Source of the DNA: Vibrio sp. HDW18
Lineage (GTDB): Bacteria > Pseudomonadota > Gammaproteobacteria > Enterobacterales > Vibrionaceae
Length of the DNA: 64,000 bases
Assembly: GCF_011306175.1 (NCBI RefSeq)
Contig: NZ_CP049913.1
Span: forward strand, 558,001 to 622,000
Direction: 5' to 3'
Positions 41,269 to 51,268 of this stretch are shown here, in pieces. The position numbers were made by a program, and so were the translations under genes. The notes below the pieces were generated by a model, which had not been told where the DNA came from, ran no database searches, and was given only the letters and a program-made list of their open reading frames with translations. Numbering within the stretch: the first letter of the stretch is position 1; the number at the start of each line of letters is the position of its first letter.

Positions 41269-42378
41269 TTACTCGCACACGTACTCGACCACATTGAGAC
41301 CAAAACCGCCCAATGCGTGGTACTTTTTGTTTGGTGAAGAGAGCAGACGCATCTCTGTGACCCCAAGATCGGCGAGGATTTGCGAACCAACGCCAACCCG
41401 ACGTGAAGTACCTTGTTTTTTCGCCATCGCAGGGGCTTCACCTTTATCTTGCAACTCAAACATTTTCACCCGATGCAGTAACAGATCGCTCGACTCTTCA
41501 CTGCCTAGGATCACCAACACACCGCCTTGTTGACCAATCCGTTGCATCGCAGTCGCCAGTGGCCAACTGCGCTCTGCCGCTCGGTTGCTGTGCAACAGAT
41601 CAGTAAAGGTATCTTGCAGATGTACACGCACCAGCGTTGGCGCGCTGGCAATATCGCCTTTGCACAAAGCGAAGTGGATTTGCTGATCAATCATATCGCG
41701 GTAAGTCACTAACTCAAATTCGCCATACTCAGTCGGCAGTTTGCACTGTGCAACACGCTCAATCGTGGTTTCAGTGTGATTGCGATACTCAATCAGATCG
41801 GCAATCGTGCCCAGTTTCAAACCATGTTTTTCAGCAAACACTTCCAAATCAGGGCGACGTGCCATGGTGCCGTCATCGTTGAGAATTTCAACAATCACTG
41901 ATGCGGGCTCAAGCCCCGCGAGGCGAGCAAGATCACAGCCGGCTTCCGTGTGCCCTGCGCGAGTCAGCACACCACCATCTTGCGCAGCCAGCGGGAAAAT
42001 ATGCCCCGGCTGAACCAAATCAGCAGCTACCGCCTCTTTAGCAACCGCGGCTTGCACAGTGCGCGCGCGATCGGCAGCGGAAATGCCCGTGGTCACCCCT
42101 TCTGCCGCTTCAATTGATACAGTGAAATTGGTGGTGTACTGAGCATTGTTATCTTGCACCATAGGATTTAATCCTAAATGGCGGCAACGCTGTTTGGTCA
42201 TAGTTAAGCAGATCAGACCGCGACCATGGGTTGCCATAAAATTGATCGCCTCTGGGGTAATGTGCTCAGCGGCCATGATCAGATCGCCTTCATTTTCACG
42301 ATCTTCATCATCCATCAGGATAACCATTTTGCCCTGACGAATATCTTCAATAATTTGTTGTGGAGTACTAATTGGCAT
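41269..42378 (-). CDS. ribB: 3,4-dihydroxy-2-butanone-4-phosphate synthase with degenerate cyclohydrolase II domain
   Basis: N-terminal domain (about 1-200) is a complete Rib[56 protein letters not shown] and [16 protein letters not shown]. The C-terminal part (about 205-365) follows the GTP cyclohydrolase II fold ([41 protein letters not shown]). However, it lacks the three zinc cysteines (no CDC-type motif after the VHLQD segment) and the LRxEGRGIGL loop, so this half is probably not catalytic. Commonly annotated ribBA or ribBX. Lies between ribE and ribH. Confidence 0.93.
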   Translation of the reverse strand: MPISTPQQIIEDIRQGKMVILMDDEDRENEGDLIMAAEHITPEAINFMATHGRGLICLTMTKQRCRHLGLNPMVQDNNAQYTTNFTVSIEAAEGVTTGISAADRARTVQAAVAKEAVAADLVQPGHIFPLAAQDGGVLTRAGHTEAGCDLARLAGLEPASVIVEILNDDGTMARRPDLEVFAEKHGLKLGTIADLIEYRNHTETTIERVAQCKLPTEYGEFELVTYRDMIDQQIHFALCKGDIASAPTLVRVHLQDTFTDLLHSNRAAERSWPLATAMQRIGQQGGVLVILGSEESSDLLLHRVKMFELQDKGEAPAMAKKQGTSRRVGVGSQILADLGVTEMRLLSSPNKKYHALGGFGLNVVEYVCE

Positions 42379-42413
42379 GGTGTCTATCCTATCGTTATCG
42401 GTATGCGCCGAGA

Positions 42414-43067
42414 TTAAGCAAAACCGTTTTGCTGCAGAAAATCCATCGTCAGGCGTGATTGAGGTTCGCTTTCTGATTGGCCTTGTAGCAAACGTTCCAT
42501 ATATCGGGCCAGTACATCGACTTCCAGATTGACTCGGCGACCAACTTGAAACTGATCCATGGTTGTTTCCGCGCTGGTATGAGGAACAATCGTCAGTTTA
42601 AATGCATTTTTGCGCAGATCATTGACCGTTAAGCTGATCCCATCAACGGTGATCGAGCCTTTTTGGGCGACGTATTTGCTCAGTTCAGCCGGCATATTCA
42701 CCCACAGTTCAACCGCGCGTCCAACCGGAATACGTTCCACGATTTCGCCGACACCATCAACGTGTCCAGATACGATGTGACCGCCAAACCGAGTGGTCGG
42801 TAACATGGCTTTTTCCAGATTGACCCGATCGCCGACTTGGTAATTGGTAAAACCGGATTTGTTCAACGTTTCCAGCGATAAATCGGCACTGAAACTACGC
42901 CGATCAAACGCCACCACGGTTAAACACACCCCATTGGTGGCAATACTATCCCCCAATTTAACATCGGCCATATCCAACTTGCCAACCTCAACACTGATGG
43001 TGACATCATTGCCTTTGGGGATGATCGCGGTCAGCTTGCCGATCGCTTCAATAATTCCTGTAAACAT
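42414..43067 (-). CDS. ribE: Riboflavin synthase, alpha subunit
   Basis: Dismutates two lumazines to riboflavin. 217 residues from [10 protein letters not shown], the invariant family start; an 81-base upstream extension is a shadow. Two similar lumazine-binding domains follow one another, each with [13 protein letters not shown] or [16 protein letters not shown] motifs; [12 protein letters not shown] lies at the domain boundary. It starts 4 bases after ribD. Also called ribC in some species. Confidence 0.97.
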   Translation of the reverse strand: MFTGIIEAIGKLTAIIPKGNDVTISVEVGKLDMADVKLGDSIATNGVCLTVVAFDRRSFSADLSLETLNKSGFTNYQVGDRVNLEKAMLPTTRFGGHIVSGHVDGVGEIVERIPVGRAVELWVNMPAELSKYVAQKGSITVDGISLTVNDLRKNAFKLTIVPHTSAETTMDQFQVGRRVNLEVDVLARYMERLLQGQSESEPQSRLTMDFLQQNGFA

Positions 43068-43071
43068 AGTG

Positions 43072-44175
43072 CTAATCTTTTGATGTTGGGGTGGCAATGA
43101 TGCGCAGATCGCTGCCAACCATTCGACAATCTTCAATTTTGAGTTCAATGGACTCGGCCATTTGCGTCAAACCCAGTGCACCAAATAAACCACGGCCATC
43201 GCTGCCCATCAGTTTCGGTGCTAAATAGAGAATAATTTCATCCACCAATTTTTGCTCAATCAAGGATTTCGCCAATTGGCTACCCGCTTCTACCCACACT
43301 TGATTGATCTGATGCTGCTGTGCCAACTGAGTCAACAGTTCGCGCAAATCAAGCTGGCCATGGTCGGCTGCGACACAAAGGTCGGCATTCTCGCTGGCCA
43401 CTCGCAGCACGGGGGATGGAGTTTGGTATAAGGCTAACTCAGGATATAACTGATGCTGGCGATCCAAAATTATGCGTACTGGCTGACGTAAATCCGCAGG
43501 CGAATATTGCGTTTGTATCGACTGCGGTAAATCGTGCCAACGTACCGCCAACGAGGCATTATCGCTAAGCACGGTTTGACTGGTAGAAAGAATCGCACTG
43601 GCTTGCGCGCGAAAAGATTGCACATCTTTACGCGCCGCTACAGAGGTGATCCACTGGCTTTGGCCATTGGCCAGCGCGGTTTGTCCATCGAGGCTCGCCG
43701 CCATTTTAAGCTGCACATAAGGCATGCCCGTCTGCATACGTTTGAGAAAACCACGGTTCAATGCACGCGCATCGGCTTCTAGCAGACCCACTTGCACTTC
43801 AATCCCCGCCTCACGCAGCATCTGTACGCCGCGCCCTGCTACTTGCGGATTAGGATCTTGCATCGCGCAGATCACTTTCGCTACTCCCGCCTTAATCAGA
43901 CCTACGGCACAAGGTGGGGTTCGCCCATAGTGCGAGCAGGGCTCAAGCGTTACATAAGCAGTCGCACCACGGGTAAGCTCGCCCGCTTGACGTATCGCAT
44001 GCACTTCCGCATGCGGCTCCCCGGCTTTTTTATGCCAGCCTTCACCGACAATCTGTGCACCGCGGGTGATCACGCAGCCAACATTCGGATTCGGCGCGGT
44101 AGTAAAACGCCCACGCTGAGCCAATTGCAGCGCGTGGGACATCATTTGATGATCAAAAGAGGTAAACATAGACAT
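43072..44175 (-). CDS. ribD: Bifunctional riboflavin biosynthesis deaminase/reductase
   Basis: Steps two and three of riboflavin synthesis. 367 residues from the ATG at 44175. The deaminase domain has PNPNVGCVI, the zinc motif HAEVHAI (about 50) and PCSHYGRTPPC. The reductase domain begins near PYVQLKMAASLDGQTAL and includes QWITSVAARKDVQ. Start is uncertain: GTG 44181, ATG 44175 and ATG 44169 are all possible, with no strong ribosome site. It follows nrdR within a dozen bases and is probably in the same transcript. Confidence 0.96.
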   Translation of the reverse strand: MSMFTSFDHQMMSHALQLAQRGRFTTAPNPNVGCVITRGAQIVGEGWHKKAGEPHAEVHAIRQAGELTRGATAYVTLEPCSHYGRTPPCAVGLIKAGVAKVICAMQDPNPQVAGRGVQMLREAGIEVQVGLLEADARALNRGFLKRMQTGMPYVQLKMAASLDGQTALANGQSQWITSVAARKDVQSFRAQASAILSTSQTVLSDNASLAVRWHDLPQSIQTQYSPADLRQPVRIILDRQHQLYPELALYQTPSPVLRVASENADLCVAADHGQLDLRELLTQLAQQHQINQVWVEAGSQLAKSLIEQKLVDEIILYLAPKLMGSDGRGLFGALGLTQMAESIELKIEDCRMVGSDLRIIATPTSKD

Positions 44176-44187
44176 AGTCACGCTGGA

Positions 44188-44637
44188 TTAATCTTGTAGT
44201 TTAGCGATCTCTTCGCCAAATTCACGCACATCTTCAAAACTGCGATAGACCGAGGCAAAGCGAATATAGGCCACTTTATCCAGCACTTTCAGTTGTTCCA
44301 TCACCAAATTACCAATCAGTTTACTCGGCACTTCACGCTCACCAGTCGCGCGCAGCTTAGACTTGATGGTGCTGATCGCAAGCTCTACCGCGTCGGCACT
44401 CACTGGACGCTTTTCTAACGCACGTTGCAGACCACCAATCATTTTATCTTCATCGAAAGGCTCGCGGTTACCATTGGTTTTGATCACGCGCGGCATGACT
44501 AATTCGGCGCTTTCAAAGGTGGTAAAACGCTCACTACAAGCCAAACACTGACGACGACGGCGCACTTGGTGTCCATCAGCCACCAGCCGTGAATCGATCA
44601 CTTTGGTATCATTTTCAGAACAGAAAGGACAATGCAT
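44188..44637 (-). CDS. nrdR: Transcriptional repressor NrdR
   Basis: ATP/dATP-sensing repressor of ribonucleotide reductase operons. 149 residues. The N-terminal zinc ribbon has MHCPFC and CLACSERF with RRRRQ between; the ATP-cone follows ([30 protein letters not shown]). First gene of the rib-nusB operon, the common gamma-proteobacterial arrangement. Confidence 0.98.
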   Translation of the reverse strand: MHCPFCSENDTKVIDSRLVADGHQVRRRRQCLACSERFTTFESAELVMPRVIKTNGNREPFDEDKMIGGLQRALEKRPVSADAVELAISTIKSKLRATGEREVPSKLIGNLVMEQLKVLDKVAYIRFASVYRSFEDVREFGEEIAKLQD

Positions 44638-44690
44638 ATTACCTCCATAACAAGGTAGTCAGTGTAGCCGATGTCGAGGAGAGAGCCAAA

Positions 44691-44714
44691 GAAAAAGGGG
44701 CATGCTGCCCCTTT
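44691..44714 (-). terminator. Intrinsic terminator after proA
   Basis: A 9-bp perfect stem (44694-44702 with 44706-44714) with a 3-base loop is followed on the minus strand by TTCTTTGG. It lies 26 bases after the proA stop. Confidence 0.85.
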
Positions 44715-44739
44715 ACATTCTCGGTTTACGTCGATTTTG

Positions 44740-45990
44740 TTAACTGCGTGAGAGGTAATTGGCTTTACCGACCCACTTATAGCTGGTCAGCTCTTCCAAG
44801 CCCATTGGGCCACGCGCATGCAATTTTTGAGTCGATACCGCGACCTCTGCGCCCAAACCAAACTGGGCACCGTCGGTAAAACGTGTCGAGGCATTGACGT
44901 AGACCGCAGCAGAGCCAGCGCTATTGATAAACAGCTCGGCATTGTAAAGATCATTGGTCATAATCGCATCGGAATGGCTAGCATTGTGCTCACGCATATG
45001 TTCGATCGCCTCTTGTACATCCTGCACCACTTTCACCCCTAAGGTGTAACTGAGCCATTCAGTATCAAAATCGCCGACTTGCGCATCACGCAGATCACTG
45101 GCAGAACTCATCAAGGCCTTAGCTTTAGGCTCAGCTACAAACGCCACTTTACCTTTCAGTTTCGCAATCAGTTTTTCCAGCAACGGTTGAGCGATTGCTT
45201 GATGGACCAATAGCGTGTCGAGTGCATTACACGCCGATGGACGCTGCACTTTAGCGTTTTCAATCACCGCTACCGATTTATCCAGATCGGCACTTTGATC
45301 AACGAAAATATGGCTGATCCCAAAGCCACCGATAATCACTGGTACTGTGCTGTTTTCTTTACACATTTTATGTAGGCCAGCCCCGCCACGCGGAATGATC
45401 ATATCCACGTAATCATCCATTTTCAGCAGTTGGGTCACCAACTCACGATCCGGTTTTTCAATGTACTGCACCGATGCTGCAGGTAAATCGGCTTGAGTTA
45501 AGGCCGCTTGAATGACTTTGACCAGTTCCATATTCGAGAAAAATGTCTCTTTACCACCACGCAAAATGGCCGCGTTGCCGGTTTTAAGACACAGTGCTGC
45601 AATATCAATCGTCACGTTGGGGCGCGCTTCATAGATCACCCCAACCACGCCCAGTGGTACGCGGCGGCGAGCAAGCGCCAAGCCATTTTCCAGCACTCGA
45701 CTTTCGATTTCACTCCCGACCGGATCGTGCAGTGTGATCACGTTACGCACATCATTGGCCATCGCTTGCAAACGCTCAGGGTTGAGCAGCAAGCGATCCA
45801 ACATCGCTTCCGATAAGCCCGCATCGCGCCCCAACGCAATGTCTTTGGCATTGGCAGCCAAAATACGCGTGCTTTGTGCTTCTAATTCGGCGGCAATGAT
45901 CGACAAAGCCTGATTTTTTTGCGCCGTGCTTGCGGTGGCTAGCTGAAAAGAGGCCGCTTTGGCCGCTTTACCGAGTACGCTTAACTCCAT
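44740..45990 (-). CDS. proA: Gamma-glutamyl phosphate reductase
   Basis: Second step of proline synthesis, NADPH-dependent reduction to glutamate semialdehyde. 416 residues from the second ATG (7-base spacing to AAGGA; the first ATG at 45993 has 4). Motifs: [48 protein letters not shown] with the catalytic Cys, and [37 protein letters not shown] at the C-terminus. It follows proB by about 11 bases. Confidence 0.97.
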   Translation of the reverse strand: MELSVLGKAAKAASFQLATASTAQKNQALSIIAAELEAQSTRILAANAKDIALGRDAGLSEAMLDRLLLNPERLQAMANDVRNVITLHDPVGSEIESRVLENGLALARRRVPLGVVGVIYEARPNVTIDIAALCLKTGNAAILRGGKETFFSNMELVKVIQAALTQADLPAASVQYIEKPDRELVTQLLKMDDYVDMIIPRGGAGLHKMCKENSTVPVIIGGFGISHIFVDQSADLDKSVAVIENAKVQRPSACNALDTLLVHQAIAQPLLEKLIAKLKGKVAFVAEPKAKALMSSASDLRDAQVGDFDTEWLSYTLGVKVVQDVQEAIEHMREHNASHSDAIMTNDLYNAELFINSAGSAAVYVNASTRFTDGAQFGLGAEVAVSTQKLHARGPMGLEELTSYKWVGKANYLSRS

Positions 45991-46001
45991 CATTGTTTCC
46001 T

Positions 46002-47135
46002 TTATTCTTGAATCACGACCATATCATCACGGTGGATCACTTCTAAACCATGATCGTAACCTAAAATATCCACGATCTCTTTGCTGTGTTTACCGGCTAT
46101 TTGTGCCACTTCATCCTGCGCATAAGCCACGATGCCACGCGCAATCAGATGTTGTTGTTTATCCAGCACGCGCACCACTTCACCGCGGGCAAAATGGCCC
46201 TGCACCCGCAGCACACCTTTGGCAAGTAGACTGCTACCTTTATTGAGCACCGCTTTGGCAGCACCATCATCAATCACGATGTCACCCGCGGCCGCAGGTC
46301 CCGCCAAAATCCAGCGTTTGCGGTTTTCTAACGCTTCTTCCAAAGCTAAAAAGCGCGTGCCTTGCGGCTCAGCACTCAAAGAATCAAAAATCACATTCGG
46401 TGCACGACCAGCGGCGATAATCACTTCAATTCCAGCTCGGCGGGCAATATCAGCAGCTTGCAGTTTGGTCGCCATGCCGCCGGTACCGAGTGTGGTACCA
46501 CTACCACCGGCAATTTTACGCAGTGTGTCATCAATCGTGGTGACTTGTTTGATCAGTTGAGCGTTCGGGTCTTTACGAGGATCGGCGGTGAACAAGCCTT
46601 TTTGATCCGTCAGCAGCAGCAGTTTATCTGCGCCACATAAAATGCCGACTAAAGCTGATAAGTTGTCGTTATCACCGACTTTAATTTCATTGGTGGCAAC
46701 CGCATCATTCTCGTTCACCACGGGCACAATGCCATTTTCCACTAACGCATTAATCGTATCCCGCGCATTAAGGAAGCGCTCCCGATCATCGAGATCGGCT
46801 CGGGTCAGCAACATTTGCCCAATTTTAATACCATAGATTGCAAACAGTGATTCCCATACCTGAATCAAACGACTTTGCCCCACCGCGGCTAGCAGTTGCT
46901 TGCTAGAGATCGCGTTGGGCAGCGCGGGATAACCTAGATGTTCGCGACCTGCGGCAATCGCCCCCGAAGTGACGATCACTACCGAATGACCTTGCTGTTT
47001 GAGTTCGGCGCATTGGCGAGCCAGCTCGACCATATGAGCGCGATCCAACGCCAGAGTACCGCCAGTCAAAACACTGGTTCCCAGCTTTACCACCATCGTT
47101 TGTGGCGCCTTTACGCTTGATTGATTTGTCGTCAT
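46002..47135 (-). CDS. proB: Glutamate 5-kinase
   Basis: First, proline-inhibited step of proline synthesis. 377 residues. An amino-acid kinase domain ([13 protein letters not shown] at about 14-26, [36 protein letters not shown]) is followed by a C-terminal PUA domain from about 275. Operon with proA; the long hairpin at 47196-47237 shields it from crl. Confidence 0.97.
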   Translation of the reverse strand: MTTNQSSVKAPQTMVVKLGTSVLTGGTLALDRAHMVELARQCAELKQQGHSVVIVTSGAIAAGREHLGYPALPNAISSKQLLAAVGQSRLIQVWESLFAIYGIKIGQMLLTRADLDDRERFLNARDTINALVENGIVPVVNENDAVATNEIKVGDNDNLSALVGILCGADKLLLLTDQKGLFTADPRKDPNAQLIKQVTTIDDTLRKIAGGSGTTLGTGGMATKLQAADIARRAGIEVIIAAGRAPNVIFDSLSAEPQGTRFLALEEALENRKRWILAGPAAAGDIVIDDGAAKAVLNKGSSLLAKGVLRVQGHFARGEVVRVLDKQQHLIARGIVAYAQDEVAQIAGKHSKEIVDILGYDHGLEVIHRDDMVVIQE

Positions 47136-47195
47136 GATTGCTTATGTTGAGAAAAAAGATGAACAGACGATGTTTTAGCAATCCGCTCGCCAATG

Positions 47196-47237
47196 CACAA
47201 GTAGAAAAAGGGACCTCAGCCCCTTTTTCTACTTGTG
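47196..47237 (-). terminator. Long symmetric terminator between crl and proB
   Basis: A 17-bp perfect stem (47196-47212 with 47221-47237) around an 8-base loop. The A5 and T5 runs are inside the arms, so it should work in both directions. On the minus strand it lies 57 bases after the crl stop. Confidence 0.9.
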
Positions 47238-47294
47238 TATTCGCCTGTCCTACTGATTAGCATTTTCTAACAATTAGCTATCCGAGCATAGAGA

Positions 47295-47684
47295 TTAAGC
47301 GAACTGTGCTGATGCACTCGCAAGAGTGACACTGAGCTCAAAACGTTCGTGCAACGTTTTGACTAGCTTTTTATGGAACTCAACCTGAGTGTAATTGACT
47401 TGCTGACAAGCCGCTTCAGGAAGCGTCTCCGCGACCCACTCTCCAGCTTGGGTATAACGACCGATGTGATAGCAAGCCATCATCTCCTGCTGATGAGGGG
47501 TTAACTCCATCCACCAGCCCCAAAACTCTCGTTTTTCGGGTGGCCGCTTGTCATTGACACAGACCGCTAAGCAATCAAATAAGTAGCGCTGCTCGCTACA
47601 CTCGCCTTCACGCAAATAGGGACCTATCGCCTTTAAAGCGGTACGTAGGCGATAGTGGGTTATTTTCGGGGTCATCTCAGACAT
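47295..47684 (-). CDS. crl: Sigma factor-binding protein Crl
   Basis: Binds RpoS and helps it form holoenzyme, favouring stationary-phase genes. 129 residues. Family features: YLREGECSEQRYLFDCLAVCVN and KREFWGWWMELT with the conserved aromatic residues that contact sigma-S. As in E. coli it lies next to proBA, frsA and gpt. Start could also be the second Met (MTPKITHYRL). Confidence 0.95.
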   Translation of the reverse strand: MSEMTPKITHYRLRTALKAIGPYLREGECSEQRYLFDCLAVCVNDKRPPEKREFWGWWMELTPHQQEMMACYHIGRYTQAGEWVAETLPEAACQQVNYTQVEFHKKLVKTLHERFELSVTLASASAQFA

Positions 47685-47786
47685 AGTTGATATCCATAAG
47701 CAACAATCAAAATCCAGTTTATTGATTGATTAGACGAACAAATCTTCGCGATTGAAAGCTTACTCTTGATGAATTTTCGGCAAATG

Positions 47787-49034
47787 TCACTGGCAAAGTT
47801 GATCTTCTAGCCAGTTTATTGCTAAATCGAGGGATTGCTCATATCCCTGTGAAATGGTTTTAGTTTTTACTTTCTTAGCTTGCCCACCTTGGCTAAACAG
47901 TGCCAACAATTGATTGTCGGAATAAGGTGATATCGGGTCGCCTTCTAAACTAAGGGCCAATATCGGCGTTTTGGTTCTGCGTCCAGACATAAACCCTTGA
48001 ACTTTAAGGGACCACGCCATCAATTGCCCTGCCAAACTTGGTATATCAACCACATTTTTACCTAAGCGCGATGCTAAGACATCCAAATACATTTTTGGCA
48101 TGCTTGCCAATTTATTCGGCGAGGTGAAGATATCGTGGATTGGTGCGCCAAACGTGACACACGCTTTTACCTTCTCCGCTTCTAGAAAAGCCAGACGTGC
48201 CATGGCATTACCACCAAACCGAAAGCCAATCAGCCCAACGCGGAAATGGTCAATCCAAGGTAATTCTGCTAATTGATTCAATACCGCTTGGTGCAAACAG
48301 CAAGAATCTTCGGTCAACGCCCAATGTGAACTGCTGCCCAGCGAAGGCATATCAATAGTTAGCATGGCCATATCGCGCTTGACTAAATAGTCTCGAAATA
48401 GACGCCACATATCGGTTTGCAAACTGTCTAAACCGGCACTGACTAAGACAACTGGCTTCGGTGAGTCAGTATTGCGCAGATGTAAATAGCCCGCGATTTT
48501 TTTATTTTGGTAAGTAAACTCTAAACGCTTGACCACATGACTGGTTAACTCAGCCGCGGCTTGATAGGCGTTGTTTGCCAACACCTGTGCTTGCAAAGCA
48601 AGATTGTCATTACGCAGATAAGGGTAGCCTGCAATGCTGTAATGCAGCGCAGCAGCAAACATCCGCTCCGCTGCATCATCACCTTGGCACTCAGCGGCTT
48701 GTTTCTGATACTGCATGCCAACTCGCGTCCACTCATAAGTCCAGTTTCCACTGCAATAGCCCATCACAGTGTCTAGCCATTCATCATGAGTCCGTGAATG
48801 CTGAGATGACGCAATTCGCGCCAAAATTTGTTCTTGCTCAACCGGATCAACCCCTTGCCAAGCCCACTGTAAGCGACGCAAATTACGATACCAAGCATGA
48901 GCAGATTGCTCACGCTGCGCCTGCAACAGCTCTAAACTGCTCGGCATATACTGGGTAAGAGCTGAGGTCTCTTTGGCTTGTTTGTGGTTTTGAAACAGAG
49001 TCTCTGACAGATTTTTACTGATCGCTGGTGACAT
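47787..49034 (-). CDS. frsA: Esterase-like protein FrsA
   Basis: 415 residues: an N-terminal helical cap (to about 165) and an alpha/beta-hydrolase domain (KPVVLVSAGLDSLQTDMW onward). In E. coli FrsA binds unphosphorylated EIIA-Glc and affects the respiration/fermentation balance. The nucleophile elbow, normally GxSxG, reads GFRFGGN here, so no classical catalytic Ser is present at that point. It lies between crl and gpt, the E. coli order. Confidence 0.93.
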   Translation of the reverse strand: MSPAISKNLSETLFQNHKQAKETSALTQYMPSSLELLQAQREQSAHAWYRNLRRLQWAWQGVDPVEQEQILARIASSQHSRTHDEWLDTVMGYCSGNWTYEWTRVGMQYQKQAAECQGDDAAERMFAAALHYSIAGYPYLRNDNLALQAQVLANNAYQAAAELTSHVVKRLEFTYQNKKIAGYLHLRNTDSPKPVVLVSAGLDSLQTDMWRLFRDYLVKRDMAMLTIDMPSLGSSSHWALTEDSCCLHQAVLNQLAELPWIDHFRVGLIGFRFGGNAMARLAFLEAEKVKACVTFGAPIHDIFTSPNKLASMPKMYLDVLASRLGKNVVDIPSLAGQLMAWSLKVQGFMSGRRTKTPILALSLEGDPISPYSDNQLLALFSQGGQAKKVKTKTISQGYEQSLDLAINWLEDQLCQ

Positions 49035-49091
49035 GATAAGCCTCGATACTGACGTTGCGCTAAGTTGGGCTAAAGTTGGCTAACATTAGTC

Positions 49092-49122
49092 AAAAAAAAT
49101 GACCCTTGAAAGGGTCATTTTA
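49092..49122 (-). terminator. Intrinsic terminator after gpt
   Basis: A 10-bp stem (49096-49105 with 49112-49121) is followed on the minus strand by a run of eight T residues. It lies about 20 bases after the gpt stop. Confidence 0.92.
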
Positions 49123-49140
49123 GCATTCTACACAAAAAGA

Positions 49141-49605
49141 CTATTTTTGCTTACGATTCACTGGTTCAACATAGGACAACACCATGTCCCAAGGCTGCTC
49201 AATCCAAGTATCTTGCGGAATATCCACTACGTATTCATCCACCAGATCTTTACCGGCAGGCTTGGCACACACAGTGACAAATTTGGCTTTAGGGTACATT
49301 TCACGAATTTTACGTGCAGTATCACCGCTATCCACCAAGTCATCCACGATGAGGAATCCTTCGCCATCATGCTCTGGAGCTTTAAGGATAGTCATATCCC
49401 GCTGGTGATCGTGATCATAGCTAGAGATACACACGGTATCGACATAGCGGATCCCCAATTCACGAGCCAGAATAGCGGCAGGAACCAAACCACCACGGCT
49501 AACGCCCAAGATCCCTTTCCATTGTTCTGCTGGCATTTGACGCTGTGCAAGTTCACGGCAGTAATGCTGCATATTATCCCAAGTGATAACGAATTTTTTG
49601 CTCAT
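49141..49605 (-). CDS. gpt: Xanthine-guanine phosphoribosyltransferase
   Basis: Purine salvage: guanine, xanthine (and hypoxanthine) with PRPP to the nucleotides. 154 residues. The PRPP motif [19 protein letters not shown] is in the centre, [18 protein letters not shown] before it, and [15 protein letters not shown] near the C-terminus. It lies 35 bases after the purine permease and is probably expressed with it, joining uptake to salvage. Confidence 0.98.
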   Translation of the reverse strand: MSKKFVITWDNMQHYCRELAQRQMPAEQWKGILGVSRGGLVPAAILARELGIRYVDTVCISSYDHDHQRDMTILKAPEHDGEGFLIVDDLVDSGDTARKIREMYPKAKFVTVCAKPAGKDLVDEYVVDIPQDTWIEQPWDMVLSYVEPVNRKQK

Positions 49606-49640
49606 GTGATAAACCTAAATTGAATTTTTATAACGTTTTG

Positions 49641-50933
49641 TTATACAGCCAGTATGTATTTAATGACAAAAATAGCGGCCATTACCCATACGCTGAGAGA
49701 TACGCTGCGCCCTTGACCACTGAAGAGTTTGATCGCCGCATAGGCAATAAAGCCCAGTGAAATACCTTCCGCAATCGAGAAAGTCAACGGCATAACCAAA
49801 CAGGTGACTACGGTCGGCGCCGCTTCGGTCAGATCGCGCCAATCAATGCTCACTAAGCCTGACATCATCAGAATAGCAACATAGAACAGCGCCCCGGCAG
49901 TGGCATACGCAGGGATCATACCCGCAAGTGGCGAGAAGAATAATGCAAGCAAGAATAAAATACCAACCACCACGGCGGTTAACCCCGTACGACCGCCAAC
50001 CGCAACCCCTGAAACACTTTCCACATAAGAGGTGGTGTTCGAAGTGCCAAGCAATGCCCCAACCGATGTCGCGGTGGAATCCGCTAACAGCGCACGGTTC
50101 AAACGTGGAATTTTGCCATCTTTGTCAAGCAGATCGGCTTTGGTTGCCACTCCCACCAAGGTGCCTGCAGTATCAAACAGATCCACAAACAAGAAGGCAA
50201 AAACAACAGAAATCATGCCTAATTCAAAAACAGAAGAGAAATCCAGTTCCATAAAAGTCGGTGCAAGACTTGGTGGCGTGGACATGACTCCACCCCATTG
50301 CACATCACCGAGCACTAAACCAAGTCCAGTAATCGCTAAAATAGCGATCATGACCGCCCCTTTTACACCGCGATAGACCAGTCCAATGGTCAAAAAGAAG
50401 CCAATCGAAGCCAACACGGCATTTAATGAGGTGATGTCACCTAGAGAAACGAGTGTGGCTGGGTTATCCACCACAATCCCAGCATTTTTTAACGCAATGA
50501 ATGCTAAGAACAGACCAATACCGGCCGAAATACCAGTTCGCAATGAATGAGGAATCGAGTTGATAATCCACTCACGAATTTTGAATAAGCTCAGTAGGAT
50601 GAACAGCACACCAGAGCAGAACACCGCAGCCAAAGCCACCTGCCAAGTGTAACCCATACCCAACACAACACCGTAAGTAAAGAAAGCATTCAGCCCCATA
50701 CCCGGGGCTTGTGCGATCGGGTAATTGGCCACAAAGCCCATGATAAAACAGCCAATTGCCGCCGCAAGACAGGTCGCGACAAATACCGCACCGCGATCCA
50801 TGCCGGCATCCGACAAAATTGCTGGGTTAACAAAAATAATGTAGGCCATGGTCAGGAAAGTGGTGACCCCAGCTAGGACTTCAGTACGCACGTTGGTGCG
50901 ATATTCACTGAGTTTAAAAAGCTTCTCCAGCAT
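49641..50933 (-). CDS. NCS2-family purine permease (adenine/guanine/hypoxanthine type)
   Basis: Proton-coupled nucleobase importer in the inner membrane. 430 residues with about 12-14 spans. Features of the AzgA/PbuG branch: FLTMAYIIFVNPAILSDAGMD near the N-terminus, APGMGLNAFFTY, FVDLFDTAGTLVGVA, and GALLGTSNTTSYVESVSGVAVGGRTGLTA in the second half. A PurR operator overlaps its transcription start, and gpt follows. Exact substrate is inferred from the subfamily and gpt context. Confidence 0.93.
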   Translation of the reverse strand: MLEKLFKLSEYRTNVRTEVLAGVTTFLTMAYIIFVNPAILSDAGMDRGAVFVATCLAAAIGCFIMGFVANYPIAQAPGMGLNAFFTYGVVLGMGYTWQVALAAVFCSGVLFILLSLFKIREWIINSIPHSLRTGISAGIGLFLAFIALKNAGIVVDNPATLVSLGDITSLNAVLASIGFFLTIGLVYRGVKGAVMIAILAITGLGLVLGDVQWGGVMSTPPSLAPTFMELDFSSVFELGMISVVFAFLFVDLFDTAGTLVGVATKADLLDKDGKIPRLNRALLADSTATSVGALLGTSNTTSYVESVSGVAVGGRTGLTAVVVGILFLLALFFSPLAGMIPAYATAGALFYVAILMMSGLVSIDWRDLTEAAPTVVTCLVMPLTFSIAEGISLGFIAYAAIKLFSGQGRSVSLSVWVMAAIFVIKYILAV

Positions 50934-50963
50934 GTTCGAATCCTTTAAAGGTAAAAGGTGAAA

Positions 50964-50979
50964 AAGTAAACGGTTGCGT
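50964..50979 (-). promoter_or_regulatory. PurR operator of the purine permease
   Basis: The minus strand reads ACGCAACCGTTTACTT, one mismatch from the PurR consensus. It lies downstream of the -10 hexamer (about +9 to +24), a position suited to blocking transcription, and 30 bases before the permease start codon. Confidence 0.82.
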
Positions 50980-50994
50980 AAACGATTGGCGGCG

Positions 50995-51000
50995 ATTATA
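50995..51000 (-). promoter_or_regulatory. -10 hexamer of the permease promoter
   Basis: A perfect TATAAT on the minus strand, 16 bases upstream of the PurR operator. The -35 region at 17-bp spacing is poor (GGAATT), so an activator or strong extended elements may compensate. Confidence 0.6.
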
Positions 51001-51143
51001 GAGTTATCAACTCACAAATTCCACACACAATTCTGATGATACGCGGGTTTTCTAAGCGAAATAGGTAAAGTTCAAGTCAAAGATAAAGCCAATCACAGCA
51101 CTGCACAAAAGAGTGCGATCAACATCAAGCGGGGATTTTCGAA

Positions 51144-51173
51144 TAAAAAAACGCCACCTCAGAGGAGGTGGCG
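51144..51173 (-). terminator. Strong intrinsic terminator of the putative sRNA
   Basis: A 9-bp perfect GC-rich stem (51152-51160 with 51165-51173) around a 4-base loop is followed on the minus strand by seven T residues. Confidence 0.93.
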
Positions 51174-51268
51174 GTGAATCATATCAACCAAACGTGGTTG
51201 CCAATAAATTCTAATTTAGGGGTGAACAAAACCTGTTCGAGATGCGAGCATCACATCTCCGTCGCCGA
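51144..51268 (-). ncRNA. Putative structured small RNA
   Basis: On the minus strand a promoter (-35 TTGCAT 51298-51303, 17-bp spacer, -10 TATTGA 51275-51280) is followed by three compact hairpins: 51239-51259 (6-bp stem), 51224-51238 (5-bp stem, directly adjacent) and 51185-51200 (6-bp stem, 4-base loop). An AU-rich unpaired segment (51201-51223) lies between them. It ends in a strong intrinsic terminator. Expected length is about 125 nt. No reading frame of note lies inside. The next gene has its own promoter downstream, so this is not simply its leader. I could not match it to a known Vibrio sRNA. Confidence 0.6.

Noticed and set aside
50934..51143. Purine riboswitch in the permease leader
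   Set aside because: The leader after TATAAT is short and holds a PurR site; no purine aptamer core sequence is seen.
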